A DNA stretch of 64,000 bases from Batkoa obscura (GCA_030770535.1 JASVEC010000054.1:1-64000), one strand, 5' to 3'; positions 13,287 to 24,766 are shown, counted from the stretch's first letter. The notes: generated by a model from the letters alone, not told the origin. Made by a program: numbers and translations.

Positions 13287-13385
13287 GGGGCTGTTTTTTT
13301 TGGCTTCATTATTTTTTCCATCTTTTAAGCGTTATTTGGGTGGAAAAATTGTTAGTAAAATTCTTAAATACAGAAATACATCCCC
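13287..13385 (-). mobile_element. MITE copy 3
   Basis: 99 bp in the reverse orientation, from GGGGCTGTTTTTTTTGGCTT to ACATCCCC. It is flanked by GTAT on both sides; the empty site in copy B (around 59468-59476) has a single GTAT. This is the clearest non-palindromic 4-bp duplication in the window. Confidence 0.95.
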
Positions 13386-13411
13386 GTATAATAGTTTCAA
13401 TTTGCTCATCT

Positions 13412-13811
13412 TGTGAAACATCGCTTCGTCAGTCCCATGGTTAATTATTTTGATTTGTTATGAGAATTTCTAGTTCCATCCAAAAGAATATTATCTTTTC
13501 ATTTTGATATTTATACTTTTCAGAGTATAAAAGAGTTTACAGAGTATAATAGTTCGAGGCTTCTTAACTGAATTATTTACTGATATCTCGAACATTTAAT
13601 AAAGCCACTAAGTTTTCTTAATAGTATTTTTCGTAGATTTTACATTAATATTATCTATTCTATTTGTCTTATATAGCTTGTAACCTATTACGTGCTATTT
13701 CTCATAATCCAAGTCTATCTTAGTCACATAAACTAAGACCTTTCGACTTATAATGTAGTCAACCCAGCAATAGCTATTCTTGACTCCAAACCCTAAGCAC
13801 CAGATTTCACA
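13412..13811 (+). repeat. LTR-like dispersed repeat, copy 1 (solo, partial)
   Basis: Begins TGTGAAACATCGC and ends CCAGATTTCACA, with a TATA-like motif and an AATAAA in the order expected of an LTR. It matches the 464 bp copy at 28494-28957 but is shorter. It is inserted within transposon copy 1, so it is younger than that element. It is an old, broken remnant with no internal coding region. Confidence 0.7.
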
Positions 13812-13848
13812 CTTCTAAGTAAATTCTGAAACCAATTTGGACAACCCC

Positions 13849-14364
13849 ATATAATTAATTTAATAATAACTGTTACTCATTATTAAATTAAGCAATATCT
13901 TTAAGTATTAATTTTATTAATTAATAAAGAATTAGTTTTTATATTAGATAATAATAATAAAAATTTTTAACTATTTTAATATATAAACTATTGTATTAAC
14001 AGCTTTATAAATAATTTAACTATAACTTATATAGTAAATTTAGTTTTAAATGATTTTACAACTGAAAATTATTACATTTTGAATTCAAGTACAATCAATT
14101 CAAAGTTTTTTTATTAAAATTTGTCATAAAAGTTTTTACCACTTAATTGTAAAAAATATCTTTATACTTTAATGTCTATATTTGACAGCTATAATAAAAA
14201 ACGATTATTATTGTATTTCTTATATATAGCCACCTAGTTAAAATATAAAGAAATTCCTTAATATAGTAATTTAAGGCTTTTAACTAAATTGTTCCTTAAT
14301 GGTATGCTTTTTAATAAAATCACTAAATTCTATAATATTATTTATTTTATATAGTTTATTATAT
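13849..14364. other. intergenic, AT-rich
   Basis: About 500 bp beyond transposon copy 1. I see no gene, RNA or repeat except the start of the next MITE. Confidence 0.5.
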
Positions 14365-14463
14365 GAAGGTGCTTTTCTTGGCTTCATTGTTTTTTCCATT
14401 TTTTAAGCACTATTTAAGTGGAAAAATTGTTAGTAAAATTCTTAAACATAAAAATACATCCGC
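14365..14463 (-). mobile_element. MITE copy 4 (diverged)
   Basis: Starts GAAGGTGCTTTTCTTGGCTT and ends ACATCCGC, flanked by ATAT on both sides. Confidence 0.88.
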
Positions 14464-14708
14464 ATATGCTAGCTTTACTGGTTTAAGTTTATTTTGATTA
14501 TATAAACTAGAGCTTTCTAATTTAGAACCAGTTAAAAAAAAACTGTTTTTTACTAGTTATTTAATATTGACTTTTATAAGTATTAATTGATATTTTTATT
14601 TTGTGCTTAAAATCATTAGAGTTTTATATTTTATTTAAAGATAAGTTTTTAAATTATTAAATTATTAAATAGAACATAAATACTGCTTGACTTTCATTAT
14701 TTCTATTT

Positions 14709-14806
14709 GGGGATGTATTTTTATGTTTAAGGATTTTACTAACAAATTTTCCGCTTAAATAGCGCTTAAAAATGGAAAAAATTGTGAAGTCAAAAAAAAC
14801 ATTCCC
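14709..14806 (+). mobile_element. MITE copy 5
   Basis: Starts GGGGATGTATTTTTATG and ends AACATTCCC. It is flanked by ATTT on both sides, a 4-bp duplication that differs from the usual ATAT. Confidence 0.92.
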
Positions 14807-14854
14807 ATTTATTGTTATTTTTTAGTTAAATTTTCAAAATTTTGATAACATATA

Positions 14855-14937
14855 AGGGTATTTTTTTGGTTTTAGTAGTTTTTCCACTCAAATAGCGCTT
14901 AAAAAATGAAGAAAGTAGTGGTCAAAGAAACATTCCC
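14855..14937. mobile_element. MITE copy 6 (degenerate, 83 bp)
   Basis: Keeps the core TTCCACTCAAATAGCGCTT and the end AACATTCCC, but is shortened and diverged. It lies only 48 bp from copy 5. Confidence 0.75.
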
Positions 14938-15296
14938 ATTTAATAAAAAATGAGTAAAAAATTTTAGCTAACTATTTATAACAAATTAAAGAATTTTAAT
15001 TTTAATTTTAATACTTAACAAAGTTATAAATAAAAGAATAATATACAATAAGTAAATCATATAAAAAATTGATAAAAAATAATATAATTAAAAAATAAAA
15101 TAAGTTTATTAAAATTATACATAATAAAAGTTAAAAAGAAAAGTCATTACAAAAAGTTTTTTTAATATTTGATATTAAAGTGTTATATAAAGCACATTGT
15201 TAGTTATGATTTTTTACTATAAACAGCTAATTTAAAAACTTTTATAGCTTTTTTACTAAGCATTAACTTTTATAACTTATAAATTCAAGTATTAGG
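14938..15296. other. intergenic, AT-rich
   Basis: About 360 bp of A/T-rich sequence between a MITE and an LTR-like repeat, with nothing recognisable. Confidence 0.5.
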
Positions 15297-15758
15297 TGTG
15301 AAATCTGGTACTCAGTGATTGGAGTCGAAAGCAGTTATTGCTTGGTTGCCTATGCTGTAAACCGAAAGGTCTTAGTTATGTGACTAAGATAGACTCGAAT
15401 TATGAACAATAGGACGTAATAGGCTACGGACTATGTAAGACAAATAGAATAGACAATACTACTATAAAATATATGTGAAACACTATCAGAAAGATTTAGT
15501 GGCTTTATTAAAGGTACAATATCAGAGAATAGTTCAACTAAAAGCCTTGAGTTATCATGTTCTAAAATCTCATTTATACTTTAACAAGTATGGCTGTCAA
15601 GACAGCAAGATAATGTTCTTCGGAATTACATGACAAAAATTCTCATAGCAAATCAAAACAAGAGCTTGGGGTTGCTTGTGCCTGAACTCGAGAACACAAT
15701 AACTTAAGTAATTCTTATATTATAGTCAATCCTAGAGCTGACAAGGTGGTATTTCGCA
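15297..15758 (-). repeat. LTR-like dispersed repeat, copy 2 (solo)
   Basis: Reverse orientation of the repeat at 28494-28957, about 460 bp, starting TGTGAAATCTGGTA and ending GGTATTTCGCA. It is clearly diverged from the other copies, which suggests an older insertion. No internal region is attached. Confidence 0.68.
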
Positions 15759-16244
15759 GTATTAACAAATAAATTTTAATCATATTTAATAAACTTTGTA
15801 TTAGAACAAAACTTTATGAATATTAAATTTGCTATCAGAATATTATAATCAAATATAGTTTATTTAAATTAGTAAAAAAAATTAAACTTTTTTAAACTTT
15901 ATTTCTTATATTGTTTTATAAAGTATTCAAAAGATAAAGAAGTTTTTGAAAGCAAAAGCTATGTTCAATAATGATTGACAATAATTGATTGTTATAAACG
16001 CTTTGTAAAAAACAAAAGAAACTAATATTTACAAATAGACTAAATTTAATATATAGTTATAGCTTAATCTTTTTGTTAAGCAGCTTATTGTGTGGCCAGC
16101 TGCTACTTGTTTAACCACTTCAAGACTTAACTATAATTCAAAAGCAAAAAGGCTCACCTGAATAATCACTCAACTTTTTTCCTTTTTTCCTTTGTATTAA
16201 ATAAACCATTTGTCCATAAGGGCTTAAGATATTCAGAAAAACAT
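15759..16244. other. intergenic
   Basis: About 490 bp with no gene signal; slightly more mixed in base composition near 16080-16180 but without an open frame of note. Confidence 0.5.
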
Positions 16245-16339
16245 GGGAATGTTTTTTTGGTTTCATCAGTTTGTCATTTTAAGCACTATTTGAGTGGAAA
16301 GATTGTTAGTAAAACTATTAAACAAAAAAATATATCCCC
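16245..16339 (-). mobile_element. MITE copy 7
   Basis: Starts GGGAATGTTTTTTTGGTTTC and ends TATATCCCC, with AT-rich flanks. It lies about 90 bp beyond the stop codon of the degenerate hemerythrin gene. Confidence 0.9.
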
Positions 16340-16431
16340 ATACAACTATAAAAGTAGTTTATTTAATAAAGCTCCGAGGTTCTTGGCATTAAGGTATTTA
16401 AACTCTAATTTAATTATATCTTTACATAATA

Positions 16432-17037
16432 TCATACATATTTATAAGGATAACTAAAGCTATGAGACAACTTAATAATTTGATTATTGTTTAGTCTATT
16501 GAGCATAATTGGTAAATAGTCATCATTCACTTTTCTGAAATGATTTTCATAATGCTAACGATTTTATTTTATTTTATTTTTTGGTTATATAATTTTATAT
16601 TACCTCCAATAAGTGAGTAAAGTGTAGTTCAGATTGAGGATTCAACCCTTCTATTAAAAATATAGATTTAAAAGTACTCAATTCAATCATAAGTGTATCC
16701 AACCTTGCGTGTAACTTTTTTGCAATATCATACTTTAAATAGAGCAATAAAAGGGGATAGAGACCTTTTTCTTCAAATAAATAGTAAATTGAAACTATGA
16801 AATTTAACACTTTTGTTTTTATGGAGACATGTTATTATTACTTTTTAATATTATGCTATTTAGAAATATAGAGCGGGGAACTTTCTTGAAATCGTCTTTT
16901 TGGAAGACTCGATACATATACGTGATATAATCATAATCCTTTTTTATCGCAACATCAAATCGATCATCTTTAGAATGGGTATACATCCTATGGTTAAATA
17001 AGTTATAAACCCAACTTAAACTAGCATCACTTTCCAT
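16432..17037 (-). CDS. hemerythrin (HHE)-like domain protein with degraded metal site
   Basis: A 169-residue protein from exons 16842-17037, 16604-16794 and 16432-16554 (introns of 47 and 49 nt). It aligns along its whole length with the neighbouring gene at 18167-18835, and the first two exons are exactly the same size (196 and 191 nt), so the two are tandem duplicates. HHE cation-binding proteins are four-helix bundles that hold a di-iron site through H, HxxxE, H and HxxxE/D ligands. Here the first ligand is Y (AIKKDYDY), HxxxE has become YYLFE, and the last HxxxE has become HFRKV; only KLHARLD keeps its H. The fold is probably retained, but iron binding is doubtful. It may be a structural paralogue or a decaying gene; no stop or frameshift is seen. 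Confidence 0.72.
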
Positions 17038-18166
17038 TGTTTAATTTTTTAAATCATAAAAACCAAAAGCAAAAAGTTGTATTTTAAAAACTCATCTTAT
17101 ATCACTTTATAAGATGTTTTTATAATGATTTGACACCACTTAGTATTTAGCACTTTAAAATCTAATCTATGCCAAAGTATGACATGTGGTAAACGTTATA
17201 TTATAAGAGCAATAAAGAAGTTACAAAACTGTAAAAATATAGTCTAAATTGTAATATAAATATTCAATATAGTTTTTATAATAGTATAGTTCGTTATCCG
17301 AGATACTAAATCTACAAAATATGATATAATCATAGGTACTGAATTATTATATATAAAATGTCAATTTAGAAACAAATGAGTTTAAATATTGGAAAATAAA
17401 TTGACTAAAGCTCCAAATATCTTTAGTTTTGATGAAAAAGTCTGTTTCAAATACTGAGTTTTAAAAATTACAAGAATTTATAAGCAGAGTGTGATGCTTA
17501 TTTTAAAAAAAGTTAAATTGTTTTACTTAAAATTCCATGCTTGTGATTTCTAGTCTATTAGACTCTGGTGTTTGGTGTTTTTAAACGGAATGGCTAAGTT
17601 AAATTTGTGTCCATCTCATAATTTAGATGGAAAATAGACTTGATTCCTTATATTTGTGATTCTAAGCTTTATTATATATACTTATATAAAAATATAGAGT
17701 AATGCCATCTTTTTAAATATATCCCTGATAATCATACACAAATAGGCATATAAGAAATTTAGATGCTTCATCCTAAGTAGAGCTCATCTATATATTTTTT
17801 AACTTATACTGTGCTTTAGGTTTATAAGTATACTAATGTATGATACCCAGCAAAAATTATATCATTAAATTATAGCTTTATTTATGATTGAATTATTACT
17901 CTCTCCCTTTAAATAAATTTTTAGCTTTAACTGCAAAATCATATCATTAGAAATTTGACAGTATGCAATTCTAGTTTAATAGCCCATAAATTAATTATTA
18001 ATATTTACTAGTATTGATAAAATAGTACTTTATATATTTGGTGCTTTGAAGTTTTAATAGAAAATGTTTATAAAGCTTTATTAAGCAATGAATAGAGTGA
18101 GATTCTATTCTCCCAAAATCGGATTATCTGGAGCCAAAGGGTTGATTCTATTTAAATATTAAAGTA
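17038..18166. other. intergenic between the hemerythrin pair
   Basis: 1.1 kb of AT-rich DNA carrying the promoter of the 16432-17037 gene. No repeat family or other gene is recognised. Confidence 0.5.
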
Positions 18167-18835
18167 TTAATAAACTATATTTAAAAGATGATACTTTTTG
18201 ATATCAACCTTTTTAAACTCTAAATACGAGTTTAATAAAGATCTCTGCTCCTTTTGGGTTAACTCTTTTAAACAGGTTGGCATTTGGTAGTTCTCTTCGT
18301 CTCTTGCATGAATTTGGAATTCCTAAATCTAAATTTAATTTTATCACAGTAATATATTTTTACATCAATGATTTCATCTAACCCTTTTTCGAACTCGTCA
18401 CATATACCTTTTTTAACATATAATAGACTTAAATTATACATATCGTTGCATAACTTTCGATGCTCTTGAAGCAGTTTCATTGCACTTTGTTCACCAAGAA
18501 TTTGAAGTAGTACTGGGTATATAATGGTTTCTTCTGTTATACAATGTGAGGATACTAATAATTAGTTACTTAATATACTAAACATAAAAAGTCTACAATA
18601 TTAGATGGTCGAAAATACTTCATGTTAATTTTACCTTACTCAATGCTACCATCTCATTTATATATTTCTTTTTCTCTGATTGAGAATTGGACTTTAATTT
18701 ACTTAACTTATAAAGGTAAATTATACAGTCATGCTCTTTTTTTATAGCAATATCTATACTTTCTCCGTCTGAATGCTCAAATAACTTTAAGTTAAATATT
18801 TCATGTAACCAATTGGAATTATCAAAGGTAGACAT
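18167..18835 (-). CDS. hemerythrin HHE cation-binding domain protein
   Basis: A 180-residue protein from exons 18640-18835, 18364-18554 and 18167-18322 (introns of 85 and 41 nt; the donor GTAAGG after TTGA keeps the frame). All expected metal ligands are visible: H in AIKKEHD, HxxxE in SHCITEET, H in LLQEHRKL and HxxxE in FQIHARDEEN. This is the standard spacing of HHE domains, which bind a di-iron centre and act in oxygen, nitric oxide or iron handling in fungi and bacteria. There is no signal peptide or membrane segment, so it is likely cytosolic. The paralogue 1.1 kb downstream shares the exon lengths but not the ligands. Confidence 0.82.
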
Positions 18836-19768
18836 TTTATATTTTACTTGTATTAAAAAGTATCAAAATAATGTTCAAATACCTTTTATAGTTTAAAAAT
18901 CTGTAATTTTTATTAACGTAAATAAAATGCAATTGTTCTAGATAGATCATTGAGATGTAACTTAGTCATAAGTTCAATTTGTTAGTTACATTAAAAATAA
19001 TATAAGTGCTTATAAAAAAGATCGAAACACTCATGCAATATGGTTTGGAAACCACTTATATGAAAATTCTTATCAATTACGACTATATTTATAAAATAAA
19101 AAAAGTATAGAATAACTCTAACTTTGTGTCCTCCTTTCTACTCTGTTAGCGCTTTATCTTTATTTTTATCATTTTAATTGATAATTAGGGGTTTCGTAAT
19201 ATTATAAAACTTTATTGCCACTTCAAAGCCATCCTTTGATCACTAATGCTTTTTAAACTAGAGGCTTTGAACTTTACCAGATACATATTTTAAACTTAGT
19301 TATTAATAAACAACCATTTCAAATTATTTTTTTATTATATTTTTCGTGAAGCAATGCGATTTTTATTTTTTAATAGTCACCGTTTTGAACATTTATCCTA
19401 CTTTTTAAAAGGAATAATTTATGTCTTTATAAAAAGCATTTTGCTATAACAAAAATTCGAATGTTCTTTAACTCTTTTCTTCAAACATACTCTCATGTCT
19501 TTCTTTAGCACTATGATCTTATATATATCAATAATTAACATAGAACTTCAATATTAAAAAGTTAATAGCTATTTAAAGAGAAAATAGTGATGAGCAAAGT
19601 GATTTTTAGTATTTTAAGTGACAATTACCTACGGTGTGTTTGTAGGTATTTCAATGAAATTGTTATACAAGCATTAAGAAAATGGAAACAATCACTAACC
19701 GTTTGCTCTAGCATGGCTGTTATTTTTATTTGAAATTCTACTTTATTTAGCTTCAACTTTGAAAATAT
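18836..19768. other. intergenic
   Basis: About 930 bp upstream of the hemerythrin gene and beyond the peptidase stop; AT-rich, no recognisable feature. Confidence 0.5.
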
Positions 19769-22642
19769 TTAAAGTTCAAAGATAACGTCTTTAAACAGGT
19801 ATAAAATACCAGCTCTAGGGGTAGAAATCACAGCCCAATTAGGTATATGTTCATTAATCTCTTGAATAGATGGAATGACTTTTGGATCATCATAAGTACA
19901 TGTAAAACCTAATCTAATAGACTTTCGTGCATTTTTATCTTTTAAATAGTCAAAAGACACTTCAAATGGAAAATTGTAGTCTCTTCTCATTAAAATAATT
20001 TCATTCTCGTTATAATCGTCTATAGTTAATTCCTCTTGACTATTGTTAGAACCGATTGTTTTGATACTAATATTTTTGACATTTTGCTTATAGAAACTCA
20101 GTATACATATGTTACTTTTATATGCGTTTAATTGAACTCTTAGCTTATGCTGATTACTACTTGAAATATTTTCTTTTAAAGTAACATTAATAAGCTTGGA
20201 ATTATCGATTGGAAAGGAAGGTTCAGGAGCATTATAGTAATAAACATACTGACTTCCACTAGGTCTAATTTCTGATAGGGGATTATTCTTTGCAGATGGA
20301 ATATTATTAATGATTTCTTTTAAATAAGAAGGAGAAGTAATTGAAGCATAAGAAGTATAGTTACTGTCAAAACTAAATGGATCTAAATTGTCCCTCATTA
20401 ATTTGCACCCAATGTCTTCCGAAATACATTTATTCTGTCCAAAATGGTATACCAATGGTGCATTTTCACTTAATGGAAATTTCATTATAGTTAAAATCGA
20501 AATAATGACCCATAAACCTAAAAACCTAAATATCATTTTTAAAGGAATTTTACCAATTAACTTTGGTATCAAATTAACTGATAATAAAGAAGATATTCCT
20601 CCCAAAAATGAAATAAAGTAATATACAATTGCTTTTTTAGTGCCAGTTGGGATCGTTTGTGTTAAGCCTGCAAATGCTGCTATTACTATTTCTTGATAAA
20701 TCAGATTAGATAGTAGTACGATTAATAATTGTAGTACAGAATTAAAGACACTACTATTATCATTAGGGGCTTTGTCATTCAATTTAGCATTGCTTTCCTT
20801 CTTCTTACCAATACTTAAATTTGGATAATTGTATTTGAATATTAAACCATGCGTTGTCGAGTATGCAAAATTCAATAAAGATAGGATACTTATAAAATAC
20901 AAAGGACCTAATCTTTTGAGCAATACCAAAATATTAAGAATGTTACACAATAACCAAAATAAGCTATTTGATTGAATTAAAATAGGCTCGATTAAATCAA
21001 ACTGGCCATTATTTTCATACCATGACCATAAATAGATCGATAAACTTAAACATGATATTCCAAGGAATGAATAAGACGCAAATATATAATATGAGTAGCT
21101 ATGCGCTGACATACCTTCTCCAGTAATCCAAAATGCATTTGATATCATTGTTCCAGAAATATAAAGTAAAATAGCTAACAAAATAGCAACAAACCCACGA
21201 ATAATAGGAAACACTGTTAATTTTACAGTTAAAAGCAATTTATCATCGTTTTTGTTCAAATTATAATTGATTGTTTTCACTATAATGAACAATGCTGATG
21301 CAAATTGTAAAAACGCTAATGCTACGCACAATTTAATATATGAATCAAACGAATACACCTTTGAAAAATAACCCAAAATATCGAAAAACACTCCACCATC
21401 TTCTGGTTCATTTAGCTTATCAATTTCATTTGAGTTTCCTAATGAATTGACTGCTGAACATACTGTTTCGCCAAATACTTTGAGAGATTCAAAATAAATT
21501 TTGGAAATGTCATCTTTATAAGTATGATAAAATGCTCTGTTTGAATAGATAGCAAAATCTACTCCTGGGATATTGGCATCAGTATAAATTTGAAAGTCAG
21601 TTCTGGAATTAATTAGTCTTAGCTTAAAAGCAGTAAACGCGATTACAGAACTATGCGGATGTGGTGAATTCGAAAATGCTTTGTTTATTACACTGCTTGA
21701 TGATTGAAATAACATTCCTTTATTACCACTACCTGATGCTTCTAAGTTAATAAATCCCCTAACATCCTTTACCCATTCATGTAATAAAAATGTTCTTGAT
21801 CCAAACAGCCCTTTTTCTTCTGCCGAATTAAAATTGTAGATAAAATCAACTGTTTTGGGTGGATTTAATACACTTAACCTTAAAGATTCCAACAATGACA
21901 CTACTGAGATACCATTGTCACTTGCACCATGACTAGTTGACTGTGAATCATAGTGGGCAGATAAAAGTAATGCTGGTTTATTATAACTTTTAATAGTATT
22001 GTTATTGTTGTTGTCATTTGATAAAGCGAATGAAAGAGGATGAACTCTTGCTAAAATATTACTTGACTCAAAATAGGAAGCATGATAGACTCTTGGTAAT
22101 TTCATCTTATTTAGCATCTCTTCACCCAACATATTAGTACTACGATCAAAATGAAATTCGATTATATTTTTGTTATGTAATCTTATTGATAATTCTTGTA
22201 AGGCTTTGATATAAGATATGATATACTCTTCTACATTTTTTATTTCATCAGTGTTATATGTATGTACCTTACTACCAAGTCTCAATAAATGGGAATATGC
22301 AAAATCAGTATCAAATCCGTTATCTTTTATCAATTCATCAAAATTAAACTTATATTTGTAAACGTTATCTTCTGTTTCAATCGTTGATAAACTTATTTTG
22401 TTATTTAGAAAATTTTGATGCCAATCTTTCCAATAGCTTGGTGATTCTTCTGGTAACACTAAAAAGTCAATTGCAATATGAAAAGTAAATAAATAGATTA
22501 ACACAGTTAAACAAAATGTTATAAGTGAAATATTTCTTCTAAAAAAGCTTGAAATTATATTATCGGGTCCGCTATATTTCTTTTTATCCTCCACCTGCTG
22601 ATCACCTTTCATTTGATTGTTGACTACTTTACGCTGCCTCAT
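19769..22642 (-). CDS. ER/vacuolar membrane M28 metallopeptidase
   Basis: A 957-residue single-exon member of peptidase family M28, of the ERMP1/FXNA and fungal Pff1 vacuolar-protease type. A short cytosolic N terminus and a signal-anchor helix (ISLITFCLTVLIYLFTFHIA) precede the luminal zinc-peptidase domain. Its co-catalytic zinc ligands are H230 in SAHYDSQS, D242 in GASDNGIS, the catalytic E275 and ligand E276 in AEEKGLFGS, then INLEASGSG and the late H in AFYHTYKDD. After it come about eight hydrophobic helices (roughly residues 425-740) and a C-terminal luminal beta-rich region, as is usual for this family. It probably trims peptides in the lumen of ER or vacuole. Although it sits in the transposon-rich island, the frame is whole. 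Confidence 0.88.
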   Translation of the reverse strand: MRQRKVVNNQMKGDQQVEDKKKYSGPDNIISSFFRRNISLITFCLTVLIYLFTFHIAIDFLVLPEESPSYWKDWHQNFLNNKISLSTIETEDNVYKYKFNFDELIKDNGFDTDFAYSHLLRLGSKVHTYNTDEIKNVEEYIISYIKALQELSIRLHNKNIIEFHFDRSTNMLGEEMLNKMKLPRVYHASYFESSNILARVHPLSFALSNDNNNNNTIKSYNKPALLLSAHYDSQSTSHGASDNGISVVSLLESLRLSVLNPPKTVDFIYNFNSAEEKGLFGSRTFLLHEWVKDVRGFINLEASGSGNKGMLFQSSSSVINKAFSNSPHPHSSVIAFTAFKLRLINSRTDFQIYTDANIPGVDFAIYSNRAFYHTYKDDISKIYFESLKVFGETVCSAVNSLGNSNEIDKLNEPEDGGVFFDILGYFSKVYSFDSYIKLCVALAFLQFASALFIIVKTINYNLNKNDDKLLLTVKLTVFPIIRGFVAILLAILLYISGTMISNAFWITGEGMSAHSYSYYIFASYSFLGISCLSLSIYLWSWYENNGQFDLIEPILIQSNSLFWLLCNILNILVLLKRLGPLYFISILSLLNFAYSTTHGLIFKYNYPNLSIGKKKESNAKLNDKAPNDNSSVFNSVLQLLIVLLSNLIYQEIVIAAFAGLTQTIPTGTKKAIVYYFISFLGGISSLLSVNLIPKLIGKIPLKMIFRFLGLWVIISILTIMKFPLSENAPLVYHFGQNKCISEDIGCKLMRDNLDPFSFDSNYTSYASITSPSYLKEIINNIPSAKNNPLSEIRPSGSQYVYYYNAPEPSFPIDNSKLINVTLKENISSSNQHKLRVQLNAYKSNICILSFYKQNVKNISIKTIGSNNSQEELTIDDYNENEIILMRRDYNFPFEVSFDYLKDKNARKSIRLGFTCTYDDPKVIPSIQEINEHIPNWAVISTPRAGILYLFKDVIFEL

Positions 22643-22856
22643 TTTTATTTTTTTTTGAATGATTTTTTCTCCTTTATATACTTATTTTCGCTTATTTTAA
22701 TATTAGTTCAATAGTGCTGATGTAAGTCAACTCAAAATTACCTTTAGAATCAATCATGCAAATTCAGAACTTTAAAAATCAAGGATTTTAAATCTCGTAT
22801 TACAGTTTAAATATTTAGATAATATACATTTATTTTCATAAGTTTATTTAACATAT

Positions 22857-22949
22857 GGTGGTGTTTTTTTAGTTTCATCAATTTTTCTACTTTTTAAGTG
22901 CTATGAGTGGAAAGATTGTTAACAAAAATTCTTAAAAAAATACATCCCT
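22857..22949 (-). mobile_element. MITE copy 8
   Basis: GGTGGTGTTTTTTTAGTTTC to ACATCCCT, ATAT on both sides; a few bases are lost in the centre. It lies about 215 bp upstream of the peptidase start. Confidence 0.88.
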
Positions 22950-24214
22950 ATATGCTTAATATATGATTTTACATGTCTACACTTGAAAATTTAAGACTTT
23001 TACAAACATATAATTTACAATTTATTATAATGCAGACCACTTTTCCCTTTCTACATAGAACATAATTTTAGAATCGTTAATGGTATTAATTCAGGAATAC
23101 TAATATTTTCGGTTTAATGTTTTATTAGCCCAATATGGTGGCAACTTGTTGAAGTTCTTAATATAATTTGAACACAAAGTGCGGAATCAAAATTATTTAG
23201 TCCGAATGCTATGTTTGTTTTTAAAAAAATCTAATATTCATAGTAACAAGAAGATAACTAGAAAGTATACTACAGTACAATTGAAAGACATATATCCTGA
23301 TAAATAAAGCATTGGAAAAATATTTATTTAAACTATCAACTTTAGTCCAAGATAAAATTTATTTATTATTTTTACAAATAAGGAGTAATTTTAATAATAT
23401 CCAAAAATAGTAGTTTAAATTTAAAAGGTGGATTATTTTGTGTTGGAGTTTTTCCAGTTTTAACACTCTTAGAAAGGGTTCTAGACATTAGGGTTTTAAG
23501 TAGAAGCAATGCCTATAATATGTAATCATTAGATTTTATATAAAGCAAAAACTATTAACACCATTCTACTAACTTACACAACTTTTAAAAAAGCAGTGTT
23601 TTTGTATTAAAATTTATTATACATGTGAGTAACATAATATTTATAACCTTAATAAATTTATAAATTAAAAGCTACGTAGTGTCCACAGCTTATGCCAAAA
23701 AACTTATGACCCTAACTCTTCTATCCCGTTCATACTTTATCTGGCCTATAAACAGCTAATCCCCAAAGAGTTGTCTTCCTTGATTCACTTTAAGAAATCT
23801 TGGACACCAGAACTGCCTTCAGATTCCCTTTTTGCGCTTTTTACCTCAATGAGCCCTTTTATATCAGCCCTCAACATGCCCCTTTTTAAGAACATATTAT
23901 CATGTTTCGCTGATCCTCCTTAACTTATAATATTAACTTTATTAAAATATATAGCGATAACATTAATTTCTTTAGTGACAGGACTATCTCATAAAAAATC
24001 AGACTTTAAATTTTATTAATAAATATTTTTATAAAGATATATATCAAATGGCCAAAATTCTATTTTTTGTGATACTATAAAAGTATAGAATATTGTGTAT
24101 TATAAGTTAGTACATATGACAAATAACCGAAATGTTGGATCTTATATAGATGATAGAAAATATTGATAGTATATATAGTAAATATCTAAAAATAATGTTT
24201 ATATTAATACATAC
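22950..24214. other. intergenic with a GC-richer patch
   Basis: About 1.26 kb, mostly AT-rich. The exception is 23669-23923, a clearly GC-richer stretch open in one frame on the plus strand (listed separately). Nothing else is recognised. Confidence 0.5.
23669..23923 (+). other. GC-richer patch with an 84-codon open frame, fragment of unknown origin
   Basis: A stop-to-stop frame of 84 codons without a good start, containing KELSSLIHFKKSWTPELP and ISALNMPLFKNILSCF. Its base composition is markedly richer in G+C than the surrounding non-coding DNA and similar to coding sequence. I do not recognise the family. It could be the remnant of a transposed gene or of an element's coding region. Confidence 0.35.
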
Positions 24215-24312
24215 GGTGATGTTTTTTTGGCCTTATTACTTTTTCTATCTTTTGAGTGGTATTTGCGTGGAAAAATTGTCAGTAAAATTCTTAAATACAA
24301 AAATACATCCCC
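24215..24312 (-). mobile_element. MITE copy 9
   Basis: GGTGATGTTTTTTTGGCCTT to ACATCCCC, with ATAC on the left and ATAT on the right. Confidence 0.9.
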
Positions 24313-24766
24313 ATATACAATACGAAGCTAAATAAATAACAGTATTACAGGGAGGAAATATAATTATTATTTTTTAGCTAACTCTAAACTATTAGCAATC
24401 TTACTAACACAAAAATATATATCAATATTTAGTCAAAATTGGAAGTTGTAAAAAACTAAAACCCTTTATAAACATAAAAGCTATTATATATAAGTTGTAG
24501 CCTATTAAGGTTTTTTATATAGCTCACCATTACAACGACATTGTTTGTTAAAGATAGTAAAATCAAAAGAGTCAAAAGAAGAAGGACAATAGAACGTTAG
24601 AGTTAGGATTTTGAGGTCCCAACTAGAGCTATTGGAGGATATCGGCTCAAGGCAAAAGACTTCGCCCTTCTGAGCGCTCATCTATATTTAATCATCTTTT
24701 TTGCGCGTTTAAGCTACTTTGGTATCGAGTAACTTTTATAACTTAGATTAACTGTTTTTCATATAT
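24313..24766. other. intergenic
   Basis: About 450 bp. A less AT-rich stretch at about 24590-24690 stands out slightly, but holds no open frame or tRNA-like fold that I can recognise. Confidence 0.45.

Larger units (their letters stand above)
11399..13848 (-). mobile_element. DNA transposon copy 1, degenerate, with nested insertions
   Basis: A degraded DNA transposon with its transposase on the minus strand. Its ends are GGGG at 11399-11402 and CCCC at 13845-13848, flanked by ATAT on both sides as a 4-bp target duplication. The left end reads GGGGTTGTCTGAATTAGTTT and the right end, read inwards, GGGGTTGTCCAAATTGGTTT, so the terminal inverted repeats are imperfect. It carries three later insertions of the ~98 bp miniature element (12509-12607, 13102-13200, 13287-13385) and one LTR-like repeat (13412-13811). 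The latter replaces about 0.7 kb of the transposase 5' half present in copy B (58735-61182). Confidence 0.88.

Noticed and set aside
16257-16457. Frame starting inside a MITE and running antisense to the hemerythrin gene
   Set aside because: Half of it is MITE and the rest is the complement of an exon.
24590-24690. GC-richer patch possibly holding a small RNA or SINE
   Set aside because: No A/B box pair, tRNA-like fold or second copy could be found in the window.
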